From PCC-7336 sp039817825 (GTDB lineage: Bacteria; Cyanobacteriota; Cyanobacteriia; Thermostichales; PCC-7336), in assembly GCA_039817825.1 (NCBI GenBank), contig JBCBVA010000005.1, positions 3,278 through 67,277 of the forward strand: a stretch of DNA of 64,000 nucleotides. Reading direction: 5' to 3'. The notes under the pieces were generated by a model. That model had not been told where the DNA came from, ran no database searches, and worked only from the letters and a program-made list of their open reading frames with translations. Position numbers and translations under genes: made by a program. The number at the start of each line of letters is the position of its first letter. Position 1 is the first letter of the stretch. Of the stretch, positions 56,247 through 64,000 are shown in pieces.

Positions 56247-57170
56247 CTAAGCAGGAAATACCGCTGAAATAACGGCTCCGGGCTCGATATCAGCCAGCTT
56301 GCCAGATTTCGACTGCACCGCTCTGAAAGGGCCGTCTGCCGGCAAGCGGCGGGTAGGCTTCCGCTCTCCAAACAAAGCCACAACCGGAGTCTGAGCGGCC
56401 ACTGCGAGTTGCATGGCTGCACTGTCAGGACAGACGACTAACGTTGCTCCGGCGATCGCTGCAGCCAACTGGCCAACATTGTCCGGTTTCATTACTGCCA
56501 CATCAGACAATTCAGCTTGAACCGATGCAGCACCCTTTCCATCTTCCACCACCACTACCGGTAATTCAGGCCGCTTCTCGCGGAATATTCGAACGATGCT
56601 CGCCCATTTTTCAACCGGATACTCACCATCCCCCGGGCAAAGGAGAAAGTAATCAGAGTCTTTTTGTCCCAAGACAGCGGTACGAGTCTCTTCAGCCCAA
56701 GCCAGATCGCCTTTCTTGAAGCGAACTTGGGGAATGTGAGACTGGGGACGAATGGAAAATGCCTGCAGCAAGTCGCAATACATGTCAGCCGCATACTGCT
56801 CGGACCGACGCTTGACCGTGTCGGTCAAGAAGACATTGGCGCTACCGCTGTACCCGACTCGCTTGGGAATACCGGATAACCAGATGAAAAACCGGAGAAA
56901 CGCATCGTCGCTCAGAGCAACGACAGCATCGTAGTAGGCGTCTCGCATCTGCCCCAGCAAGTTGCCCAAATCTGCCAAACTGAGGGACTCTTGAAAGTCA
57001 AACGGAATGACAGTGTCTACGGAGGGACAAACCCGATAGGCGTCTAGCCCCTTTCTCTCAGCGATCGCGTGAATTTGAGCATCGGGATAGGTATCTCGCA
57101 GCGCCTGTAAGGTGGGGAAAAACAACACCTGATCGCTAACGTCGCCGGGAACCAGTGCAAGGATGCGCAT
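56247..57170 (-). CDS. Family 9 glycosyltransferase
   Basis: The 307-residue product from MRILALVPGD matches GT9, the heptosyltransferase family that transfers sugars to lipopolysaccharide. N-terminal domain: VSDQVLFFPTLQALRDTYP; C-terminal domain: LLCPGDGEYPVEKWASI and TLVVCPDSAAMQLAVAAQTPVVALFGERKPTRRLP, the usual donor-site and C-terminal motifs. The upstream extended frame (59 residues) lacks resemblance. It may act in cell-surface glycan synthesis. It is convergent with mfd. Confidence 0.88.
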   Translation of the reverse strand: MRILALVPGDVSDQVLFFPTLQALRDTYPDAQIHAIAERKGLDAYRVCPSVDTVIPFDFQESLSLADLGNLLGQMRDAYYDAVVALSDDAFLRFFIWLSGIPKRVGYSGSANVFLTDTVKRRSEQYAADMYCDLLQAFSIRPQSHIPQVRFKKGDLAWAEETRTAVLGQKDSDYFLLCPGDGEYPVEKWASIVRIFREKRPELPVVVVEDGKGAASVQAELSDVAVMKPDNVGQLAAAIAGATLVVCPDSAAMQLAVAAQTPVVALFGERKPTRRLPADGPFRAVQSKSGKLADIEPGAVISAVFPA

Positions 57171-57450
57171 TCTTAGCCTGCCAACTAGCCAACCGCTCCC
57201 CATTCTGCCACCCGATGAGCATAAATGCTTGAGTTTACGTCTCTCGCTAAGGGATCTTAAAGGTTCGATGCCTTCATAGCGCGTGGCTTGCAGGTTGCAT
57301 TTTAGAGATCGCCGCTGGTTCGACCCATGTTGAGGGCAAGAGAACACACCCTCAGAATCATCTAACGGTCACTGGCCGCTATGACCAATACACTAACGTC
57401 GTGCATGTTGGCGTATGTCGGCATGTCAGCGAAGGTAACTTGAGGTGCAG

Positions 57451-57921
57451 ATGAAAGTGATTGTGCAGCGGGTGCTGTCATCGTCAGTCACCGTAAACGG
57501 CCAAATCATCAGTCACATCAATCGCGGCTTAAACCTGCTCATTGGTATTGCCGAGAGCGACACCAGTGCCGAAATTGACTGGATGGCGAACAAGATTCTC
57601 AATCTACGCGTGTTTCCTGCAGACGAGGGTAACAGCAACTTTCAGTACAGCGTCCTCGACATCAGCGGCAGCATTCTTGCCATCAGTCAGTTCACCCTGT
57701 ACGGAGATTGTCGCAAAGGGCGACGCCCATCCTTTATTCGTTCAGCCGGCCCCGATCGCGCCGAACCTCTGTACTTGGAGTTTGTGACCAAACTACGTGA
57801 AAGCGGCCTGCAATTAGAAACAGGCCGCTTTGGGGCAGATATGAACGTTGATATTCTCAACGACGGACCAATAACACTCGTCATCGAGCGAGAATCCAGT
57901 GTTTCGGAGGGGAAAACATGA
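57451..57921 (+). CDS. dtd: D-aminoacyl-tRNA deacylase
   Basis: The enzyme removes mischarged D-amino acids from tRNA. I choose ATG at 57451 (MKVIVQRVLSSSV) over the GTG two codons upstream. SQFTLYGDCRKGRRPSF near 79-95 and the C-terminal NDGPITLVIE (about 138-147, the cross-subunit motif) are intact. The length of 156 residues is normal with a short tail. It converges on rpaA with a 47-base gap. Confidence 0.94.
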   Translation: MKVIVQRVLSSSVTVNGQIISHINRGLNLLIGIAESDTSAEIDWMANKILNLRVFPADEGNSNFQYSVLDISGSILAISQFTLYGDCRKGRRPSFIRSAGPDRAEPLYLEFVTKLRESGLQLETGRFGADMNVDILNDGPITLVIERESSVSEGKT

Positions 57922-57968
57922 ATCGGAAACTGTCGCGCGTCTGGAATGCCCGCATGAGAACACTCAAT

Positions 57969-58706
57969 TTATGAAGCAGCCTCTTCCACTAGCTCGGCTT
58001 CGACAGAGTTAGGTAGCTCCAAGCAATAGCCAGCACCATAGACAGTTTTGATGAACTGAGGATGCCTGGGATCGGGCTCCAGCTTGGTCCGCAAGTGACG
58101 AATGTGAACCCGGATGGTTTCAATATCATCATCAGGGTCGTAACCCCACACTTCTTTCAAAATCTCGCTGGGAGATACCGTTTGGCCGTGGCGCTGCATC
58201 AGGCAGTGCAGAAGCTCGAACTCGAGGTGAGTCAGTTTAACGGTATTACCGAACCAGACCGCTTCGAACCGTTCGGGAATTAACGTTAGCGGGCCGTAGC
58301 TCAAAATTTCGCTGTGTTTAGCAGCTTGAGGAATGCGATCGGTGCGACGCAATAATGCTCGTACACGTACCAGCAACTCCTGGATTTCAAACGGCTTGGT
58401 CAGGTAGTCGTCAGCGCCTGCGTTGAAGCCATCCACTTTGTTCTGCGTCTGACCTAGGGCCGTCAACATCAATAAAGGAATTTCGGCTGTGCGCTCATCG
58501 CGACGCAGTCGTTGACACACTGTAAATCCGTCGACCTTGGGAAGCATCAGATCGAGCACAATCATGTCTGGCAGCAATTGCAGCGCCAGCGCTTGACCCT
58601 TGATACCATCAGGGGCCTTGAACACCTCGTAACCTGCCAAATCAAGATTGACAGACACCAACTCCAGGATCGCCGGGTCGTCGTCGATTACTAAGACTCG
58701 GGGCAT
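57969..58706 (-). CDS. rpaA: Response regulator RpaA
   Basis: RpaA is the OmpR/PhoB-class output regulator of the circadian clock, phosphorylated by SasA and dephosphorylated by CikA. The 245-residue product has a receiver domain with D8-D10, the phosphorylation site D52 (IVLDLMLPKVDG) and K104 (YLTKPF), and a winged-helix DNA-binding domain ending RTKLEPDPRHP. The linker IPQAAKHSEILSYGPL and the whole sequence separate it from RpaB. There is no clear partner gene nearby. The AT-rich DNA at 58707-58800 should hold its promoter. Confidence 0.93.
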   Translation of the reverse strand: MPRVLVIDDDPAILELVSVNLDLAGYEVFKAPDGIKGQALALQLLPDMIVLDLMLPKVDGFTVCQRLRRDERTAEIPLLMLTALGQTQNKVDGFNAGADDYLTKPFEIQELLVRVRALLRRTDRIPQAAKHSEILSYGPLTLIPERFEAVWFGNTVKLTHLEFELLHCLMQRHGQTVSPSEILKEVWGYDPDDDIETIRVHIRHLRTKLEPDPRHPQFIKTVYGAGYCLELPNSVEAELVEEAAS

Positions 58707-59535
58707 AAGAACTTGCCTATTGTTTAGGACAATTGATGAAACTATTCGAATCTGTTTTCATCTTAATAGATGTTTGGAAATCATACACATTAACTCGTGA
58801 TTATGAGAGATGTTGCACCTCAGGCATAAAATCTCTTAACGCAATCCCCGAATACTGTGAATTGTCTAACAATTTCCGATCGCCACTATGCCTCAAAAGC
58901 CTGCGGGCAGTTTTACCGAAAAGTCTCTCGACACAAGAGCTAGAGCGTAAAGAGCAAGACCGACTCTGCCTGCAAAAGACGGCCCCAGGCATATCTTTTT
59001 ACGAAGCCAATTTAAACGGTCAATCTGGACTGATGGGGCTCAAGTTCTACGCCAGAATCCCATGTCAAGATTGTTTAGATTTTTGGAAATTGCATTTATA
59101 AATTCTTAAGATTTTGCCGTTACAGGCTGATATATGCGAGAACAGCGACGACAGCTACCGCGTTTCATGGTTGGTCATATCGGTGACATGTCAAAGGTTC
59201 AGGCACGTGCGAGACATCTAAGCCTTGAGAACTGGGGAATCCCCTCAACTCGGTGTGGCACTGGCAAACAGTAACCAGAGTTCCTCAGGACAATGGGGTG
59301 CGGCCCTCGATAATGTGTCGCTGGGCAGCAAGTACGATCGACGACTTATGACCAGAAGGGGCAGGGGCAGCAAACTATCCAAGCTTCCTTGGCCATTTGT
59401 TTGACCTGAGTTCAATGCCCCTGATGCTGCCGCTGTACTGTGGGGCTACTATCCCACTCAAATAGACCTGTCGAACTGCCGTTGTTTTACATCTGATTCA
59501 GCCACAGTGACGATCGAACAGTCTTTAGAGAACAG
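58707..59535. other. Large gap upstream of rpaA
   Basis: About 830 bases. A frame at 58736-59101 (+, 121 residues, MKLFESVF...) is open and preceded by AGGAC, but its Cys/Ser/Leu-rich composition and lack of any family likeness leave it doubtful. Shorter frames after 59134 look random. No tRNA or hairpin stands out. The part next to rpaA is AT-rich and likely its promoter. Confidence 0.45.
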
Positions 59536-60207
59536 CTAATATTCAAGATCGGGCAAACAGGTGTAGGCAGCCTGCCAAGTACGGCACGACGTCAAGGTAC
59601 GAATCACGGCAGGTAAGGGGTTGCTGTAAATTCCAGGAATGTCGCGTTCACCTGGCTGCAGCAAGGGGAATGCAAGCTGCTCTCGCGGCGGCACAAACTG
59701 AGCGTTGACTGTCGCAGTATTTCCCCTCGGGTCTATGCGATACCACCCCACCCCCGATAGGTACACGGCATTCAAGCCGTGCAAACAATAGGATGCCCCG
59801 ACTCCATCAAGACTAAGCCTTTGGTAGCAAAGCCCAGCGGCTATCCCATTAGCGCGCAACAGCGCAGCGAGCAGGTGGCTTTTGGCGTAGCAGTACCCCG
59901 TTCGGTGCTTCAACACATCCGATGCTTTGCAGGTCACGGGATTGAGTTGGTAATCAACGCTATGGCGGATGTCATCCCTCACCCACTCAAAACACGCCTT
60001 GACGATCGCACTATCCCCCGTCAGGCCATCGGCTAATTGCGTGGCCAAGCCTGCGACCGTGTCATGCCGCCAATCAATATAGGTGCTGTGTTCAAAATAT
60101 TGGGCGGCAACCACGATGACCACCTCAGGTAACCGAACGACAGAGTGAGATTCATACACGGTGCTTGCGGTGTCGGTATTTGCGGACCTTTTCAAACCTG
60201 ACAACAC
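59536..60207 (-). CDS. Transglutaminase-like protein
   Basis: The 223-residue product has a transglutaminase-like domain with the Cys-His-Asp triad in place: C106 (GYCYAKSH), H143 (CLHGLNAV) and D159 (WYRIDPRGN). Such proteins are mostly cysteine peptidases or amidases. No signal peptide is seen. Context gives no substrate. The N-terminal 35 residues are of unknown structure; the start at MLSGLKRS is a guess. Confidence 0.85.
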   Translation of the reverse strand: MLSGLKRSANTDTASTVYESHSVVRLPEVVIVVAAQYFEHSTYIDWRHDTVAGLATQLADGLTGDSAIVKACFEWVRDDIRHSVDYQLNPVTCKASDVLKHRTGYCYAKSHLLAALLRANGIAAGLCYQRLSLDGVGASYCLHGLNAVYLSGVGWYRIDPRGNTATVNAQFVPPREQLAFPLLQPGERDIPGIYSNPLPAVIRTLTSCRTWQAAYTCLPDLEY

Positions 60208-60454
60208 CCAAAAACCGGAGGCTTGGGCAACGAACGTGACCTTCGCTAAACCCTAGCGCAGTCTACTGCTGAGCGATCGAAATGCGCTCGCCAATACACC
60301 AAAACCACAGCCAACTGCTGGTGCTGATATCGACATACTGTCGATATGTTGAATCACCCAATGATATATTTATAAAGAAAATGTAAAAAAGCAGTATCAA
60401 AGGCGACTACTGCTAAGTGTTTATGCCCACAACCCGCTTGGGGAGGCCGGGGCT

Positions 60455-60646
60455 ATGGATATCCGAGTCCATTTAGTTGTCACGACGGAAGAGTACACGC
60501 TGATGTGCTTTTCCGACCGACGTGGGTGTCACTTTGAAGTTCTCAACCGCATGGGATTCATTCACCATGGAGACCGCATCTTCCCCAACCCAACAGCCGC
60601 CGAATGGGGAGGACGCGAGTGGATTCGGGCCAACAGCCGCAGCTAA
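60455..60646 (+). CDS. Small hypothetical protein
   Basis: A 63-residue product from ATG with GGGGAGG ten bases upstream, a good ribosome site. It has mixed charged and hydrophobic composition (RVHLVVTTEEYTL, FEVLNRMGFIHHGDRIF) with two cysteines. I recognise no family. The strong ribosome site and clean composition make coding plausible. Confidence 0.5.
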   Translation: MDIRVHLVVTTEEYTLMCFSDRRGCHFEVLNRMGFIHHGDRIFPNPTAAEWGGREWIRANSRS

Positions 60647-60718
60647 TGACACTACAGGCCGGATACTAGTACGGCATTCAGTCGTGACAACTAAAAGGCG
60701 GCCCTAAACACGACGAGA

Positions 60719-61792
60719 TCAACTCAAGAATGCTACGGGCTTGAGTTCGCCACTCTCTGAGTAACCGAGTGGGGCCAGGACCGATTGACATAATGTCCAG
60801 GCCCGCTTGCGATCGGTAACAGACAAATAGTCCTCCCACTCATTGACCATCCCTTTGCGAATCGGGCCCTTTCCGTCACTACCCGGTTCGCGGCCAGTAC
60901 GCGACTTGAACGAGGTCGCATCGTTAATCGCCCGCACAATATCGGGATGGCTATCAACCCCTATAAAGTCTAGAACTCGGGAAAAGGTGCCGCTAAAGTC
61001 ACGAGATAAATCCTCATAGCGGATTAAGAAAATATCGCCAGCTTGAGCAGCATCAATCACACGCTGGGTTTGCACCAACCAGTCATTGAGTAGATCCCAA
61101 TAGCTTTTTTCACTGCCTTGTAACCAGGTTGCGTTCCGCTCCTTCATGAGCTTTTTGTAATACAGAGCAGAAATGGCTGCATCTCGACCATCCCGCGTGA
61201 TAGCAATTTTTTTTGCCCCTGGCTGCCATCCTTGCAACGCATCTAACACAGATATCTGGTCAGCCGCCTTCAATACGACATGCGAGGCTCCACTCTCGCT
61301 GGCAGTCACTGTCTCGAGAAACGCAGCCATGGCTTGATGGGGATGCTCGGCGGCGAGAATGCGGCTGTATAGCGCGGTGGCCTGGGCCTGAGATAAGTCA
61401 CGAATGGACTGCGGTCTGGAAAATTTGCGCTCTCCTTCGGCTAAAGCGGTCGGGTGCTGGCCTGCTTGCAAGTGACCTGGAGTCTCGGAGGAGGGCGACC
61501 AAGCAGACTTGCCAAAAAATAGGGTCAAGCGATCGGGATTGACGATGTCGCTCGTCAAATTGGACGCAAATATCGCCGCACCAGATTCTGCGTCACCTCC
61601 GATCGTCTTGGCCATGTCCACTTGAGCCACACGGGCATGGGCAGCTCGAACAATGTCGATCTCTCGCATCCCCAATACATCTGGGTGAGCGCTCAGCGCA
61701 GACAGCAGCCAGCTAGTTCCACATTTGTATTGGGCAACGATAAAAACAGGTGTCATGAGCTCTGCTGCGCTTGCTAAAGGGTGGCCTTTCAT
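60719..61792 (-). CDS. Sulfotransferase family protein
   Basis: A 357-residue protein with PAPS-dependent sulfotransferase features: the 5'-phosphosulfate loop near residues 18-30 (FIVAQYKCGTSWLLSAL), the 3'-phosphate site (KKIAITRDGRDAAIS, near 194-208) and RYEDLSRDFSGTFSRVLDFIGV near 272-293. The family modifies glycans, lipids or small molecules; the acceptor is unknown. No PAPS-synthesis gene is nearby. It stands alone and its flanks are long intergenic gaps. Confidence 0.9.
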   Translation of the reverse strand: MKGHPLASAAELMTPVFIVAQYKCGTSWLLSALSAHPDVLGMREIDIVRAAHARVAQVDMAKTIGGDAESGAAIFASNLTSDIVNPDRLTLFFGKSAWSPSSETPGHLQAGQHPTALAEGERKFSRPQSIRDLSQAQATALYSRILAAEHPHQAMAAFLETVTASESGASHVVLKAADQISVLDALQGWQPGAKKIAITRDGRDAAISALYYKKLMKERNATWLQGSEKSYWDLLNDWLVQTQRVIDAAQAGDIFLIRYEDLSRDFSGTFSRVLDFIGVDSHPDIVRAINDATSFKSRTGREPGSDGKGPIRKGMVNEWEDYLSVTDRKRAWTLCQSVLAPLGYSESGELKPVAFLS

Positions 61793-61983
61793 CTCGGGCC
61801 GTTCTGAGAAATTGTCAGCCTAATGCGACTGCTCAACTAGTGAACGCTGGGCACTCGAACCTCGATGATTTTTGATTCTACAGTGCTGGCGGTACCTCAC
61901 AGTGCCCGTCAGTCCAGCAATCTGCAGTTCACCACTCAATTACAATTCGGTCGGGGTTGTCCAGCCTTAGAACAACCTGCGTA

Positions 61984-62036
61984 ACATAGAAATCATCTGT
62001 AAGGTCTGGAGCACGGAAACAGCTCGAAGCATTGAT
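61984..62036 (+). repeat. Dispersed ~50-base repeat, copy 4
   Basis: It begins ACATAGAAATC like copy 1, has CTGTAAGGTCTGGAG like copy 3 and ends with ATTGAT. It shares about three quarters of its positions with the others by eye. Confidence 0.7.
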
Positions 62037-62159
62037 TGTCGGGGAAATGACTAGAGAATGCTCCATAGCTGATTGCCGAAAGCCATAGCACCGAAGAGCA
62101 ATAGCCACCCGAATGTCTATCAGTTAGAGTGGGCTCCTCATAACAACCTGAGTTCGATA

Positions 62160-62200
62160 GCCCTCACCCCCAACCCCTCGGCCACATTGGGCAAGGGGAG
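62160..62200. repeat. CCCTCACCCCC-type hairpin repeat
   Basis: CCCTCACCCCCAACCCCTC is followed by GGCCA, CATT and GGGCAAGGGGAG, giving a C-rich/G-rich hairpin. It is similar to a dispersed hairpin sequence I know as common in filamentous and other cyanobacterial genomes. Confidence 0.5.
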
Positions 62201-62307
62201 TAAGAAACCTCAAAGCCAGAAGGTTTTCGTTGCACTGCGAGGCGCTTATCCAACTGGAACAAGTTTGTCGAACTGACGTTATAACAACTGCCAAGCGCGA
62301 TAAAGCA

Positions 62308-62937
62308 CTAGCTCCCAGAGCCGATCCTCCCCAACACAAAGTCTTTTAGGTATGAGAGCAGGTTGAACCCGACCGTCAAGATCAAGCTGGTCACCAATAA
62401 ACCCAGGACAGACAGTCCTACCCCAATACTGGCAACGATGCCATCTTCATCCAGCAGACCGACCCCGATCACAAAGATAGAAAAGGCTGGCAAGGTGTTC
62501 GTCCCTGGAATGGGGATCATCATAGATATTGCCATCAAGGCGATCGCCAGTGCCAGAGCGCGATGCCCCACTTGACTGCGGCAGATCCAGCTCCAGCGGG
62601 GGCGGGCAAAGACTTCCACCCTCTTCAAAACCCAACTGCCTTTCTCCAGTACGGCTTTAGTAAAACTGGTCGGCACCGACCATTGTTGAACGCGACCCGG
62701 CAACCATGGCTGTCGAAGTCCTATCACCATTTGCACCGCGAGAAACAGGAGCAGAAGCCCAAACGGGATCGAGTAACCGGCTGCCGGTACGGGAACCCCA
62801 GAGGGTAAAGCCAGAAGCGCTAGGAAAAAACCAAACCCCCGCTCACCAGCCATCTCCTGGAGTTCTAACAGAGAAATGCGCTCCCCACGTTTGGGATCTT
62901 GCAAAAACGCATCGAGGTCAGCAGACAGTTTGGCCAT
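62308..62937 (-). CDS. ExoD-family membrane protein
   Basis: The 209-residue product from MAKLSADLDA matches the ExoD (exopolysaccharide synthesis) family: ISLLELQEMAGERGFGFFLALLALPSGVPVPAAG near residues 22-55, then about four more helices. The family is named for Rhizobium exopolysaccharide phenotypes; the molecular function is unknown. A longer frame upstream adds 26 Cys-containing residues but no family resemblance. Confidence 0.88.
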   Translation of the reverse strand: MAKLSADLDAFLQDPKRGERISLLELQEMAGERGFGFFLALLALPSGVPVPAAGYSIPFGLLLLFLAVQMVIGLRQPWLPGRVQQWSVPTSFTKAVLEKGSWVLKRVEVFARPRWSWICRSQVGHRALALAIALMAISMMIPIPGTNTLPAFSIFVIGVGLLDEDGIVASIGVGLSVLGLLVTSLILTVGFNLLSYLKDFVLGRIGSGS

Positions 62938-63342
62938 AAGTGGTGGGTGGGTCGTTCTCGTGAATTGTGCAGGAGCAAGTGTCTCGGTCAGACATTCAGG
63001 ACACTTGCTTTCCATGTAATTCAGCCAAGTTACTTAACGGCAGTAAGAAGCAATCTAGGCATTCGCACTAGATTACCAGCTTGCGCGCTAAGCAGCGGCA
63101 ATCCATGCCCCGAGCCAATTCCTGCAGGGGGCGATCGCCCTCTCGGGCAACTTCAGCTCTGGCACATAAAACTTCCGGGAAAGCAGAAGGGAACGCGCAG
63201 AAGTTCGTGAATCGCTTTAGGCTTAGTAAGCATCTATTGAGCAAAACTTGGTGCGATCGCCCTCGTCACGACCCTCCTTCCTCAACGATCCCCATCCCGA
63301 CTAACTGACTAGACTCTATTCCGAACCGCATACTGTCACATC
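62938..63342. other. Intergenic gap, no gene seen
   Basis: No supported frame, hairpin or RNA gene is visible. The two ends carry divergent promoters for the ExoD gene and the ferredoxin. Confidence 0.5.
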
Positions 63343-63714
63343 ATGACTGCTGAAACCTACACCGTTCACATCTTCCATCGCCAGGAGAACAAGCACTACA
63401 CAGTGGAGGTGCCGAGCGATCGCTACATCCTTCAGTCCGCTGAAGCAGATGGAGCCGAGCTACCCTTCTCCTGCCGAAATGGCGCCTGCACCGCATGTGC
63501 CGTTCGCGTACAGTCTGGCGAACTCTCTCAGCCAGAGGCGATGGGCCTATCCAGAGATCTGAAGCGGCAGGGATACGCCCTGTTGTGTGTTAGCTACGCT
63601 CGCAGCGACCTAGAGGTGGAAACTCAAGACGAGGACGAAGTGTACGAGTTGCAGTTTGGCCGCTACTTCGGCAAAGGCAAAGTCCGGGTGGGATTGCCCC
63701 TCGATGAAGAGTAG
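63343..63714 (+). CDS. 2Fe-2S ferredoxin, plant type, with C-terminal extension
   Basis: The 123-residue product has the plant-type cluster motif C44-x4-C49-x2-C52-x29-C82. The C-terminal extension of about 35 residues after the last Cys (DEDEVYELQFGRYFGKGKVRVG) is longer than in PetF and points to the FdC1/FdC2-like group, which has altered redox properties. Acidic residues near the cluster are fewer than in PetF. It may work in a specialised electron branch, not main photosynthetic transfer. Single gene, ATG start. Confidence 0.9.
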   Translation: MTAETYTVHIFHRQENKHYTVEVPSDRYILQSAEADGAELPFSCRNGACTACAVRVQSGELSQPEAMGLSRDLKRQGYALLCVSYARSDLEVETQDEDEVYELQFGRYFGKGKVRVGLPLDEE

Positions 63715-63789
63715 TCGCCACCGCTGTACTAGTAACTATTGTCCTAAAGTTGTCACCGCTGCTGAGCGGGCTTCAGGCGTCAGCCCCCC

Positions 63790-63822
63790 AATAAACAAAG
63801 CAGGCCTCGGGATGAGACCTGC
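63790..63822 (-). terminator. Terminator downstream of psbM
   Basis: GCAGGCCTC (63800-63808) pairs with GAGACCTGC (63814-63822) with one G-U, loop of 5. On the minus strand TTTGTTTAT follows. It lies 50 bases past the psbM stop. Confidence 0.78.
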
Positions 63823-63871
63823 CAACATTGATTAAGCATGACGAACAGTCACGAAAGGATAGACCGGATGC

Positions 63872-63979
63872 TTAGCCTTTGCCCTGGCTGGCAGTCTGAA
63901 CGTAGAGCAGTACCAGAAAAATAGAGGGTACGAACACGACCAAAATGAACGCCAGCAGACCTAGATAATTGGTTTCCAT
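63872..63979 (-). CDS. psbM: Photosystem II protein PsbM
   Basis: A 35-residue single-helix PSII protein that sits at the dimer interface of the core. The sequence begins METNYLGLLAFIL, with the helix running through VVFVPSIFLVLLY and the tail VQTASQGKG, a close fit to known PsbM (VPTTFLLILYIQTASQ). The ORF is short and easily missed. It is transcribed alone with its own terminator; its promoter lies beyond the window. Confidence 0.96.
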   Translation of the reverse strand: METNYLGLLAFILVVFVPSIFLVLLYVQTASQGKG

Positions 63980-64000
63980 AAACCCGATTTTGAACCAGCA

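Larger units (their letters stand above)
61793..62307. other. Intergenic gap with repeat sequences
   Basis: No gene is supported. The gap contains copy 4 of the dispersed repeat (61984-62036) and a C-rich/G-rich hairpin at about 62160-62200. The open frame at 62073-62276 runs through both and is judged random. Confidence 0.5.

Noticed and set aside
58736..59101. A 121-codon frame divergent from rpaA
   Set aside because: Composition is rich in Cys, Ser and Leu, no family is recognised, and it begins in the likely rpaA promoter; left as uncertain within the gap entry.
62073..62276. A 67-codon frame after the sulfotransferase
   Set aside because: It crosses the C-rich/G-rich hairpin repeat; unlikely to be coding.

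Overview
The window is chromosomal DNA of a cyanobacterium. The evidence is direct: genes for the photosystem II subunits D2 (psbD), CP43 (psbC), PsbI, PsbM and Psb30; the output regulator RpaA; several protein families I know only or mainly from cyanobacteria (the CxxCx14CxxH family TIGR02652, DUF1818, DUF4864-type); and many copies of the HIP1 octamer GCGATCGC. GC content looks moderately high. The CP43 gene organisation is unlike that of most cyanobacteria, which may point to an early-branching or unusual lineage, but I cannot place the species from sequence alone. No tRNA, rRNA, CRISPR array, prophage or insertion sequence was seen.

Layout. 0-7 kb: a hypothetical protein, cytochrome c maturation (ccsA), an ABC exporter, an ABC1/UbiB kinase, a YtxH-like protein and a YggT protein ending in a strong terminator. 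7-15 kb: folate cyclo-ligase, then murD-ftsW (cell wall and division), ruvC, pgsA, and a tightly overlapping minus-strand cluster (SAM hydrolase family, GT2 glycosyltransferase, lptC). 15-22 kb: typA, psb30, TIGR02652 and DUF4864 proteins, an unusual small-ORF transcription unit, psbI, def and a DMT transporter. 22-37 kb: mutS2, two small secreted proteins, plsY, ndk, an acidic tail-anchored protein, an iron-type ABC permease, pepA, a ProA-like protein and gltX. 37-45 kb: a TerB protein, a 1361-residue membrane protein, a HAS-barrel protein, GNAT, BolA, DUF1818 and a secreted protein. 45-52 kb: psbD, psbC, a degenerate cellulose-synthase-like protein, groEL and groES with a CIRCE operator. 52-64 kb: mfd, a GT9 glycosyltransferase, dtd, rpaA, a transglutaminase-like protein, a sulfotransferase, an ExoD protein, a 2Fe-2S ferredoxin and psbM.

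Most genes are housekeeping and arranged singly or in short operons. Three PSII proteins of 35-38 residues (Psb30, PsbI, PsbM) are encoded by ORFs too short for usual length cut-offs. The features most worth a second look are: the loss of the classical psbD/psbC gene overlap; a compact unit at 19.6-19.8 kb with a ten-base perfect Shine-Dalgarno, two overlapping micro-ORFs and an intrinsic terminator; a four-copy dispersed repeat of about 50 bases; a ProA-family protein without the expected catalytic cysteine; and a cellulose-synthase-like protein without its catalytic motifs.
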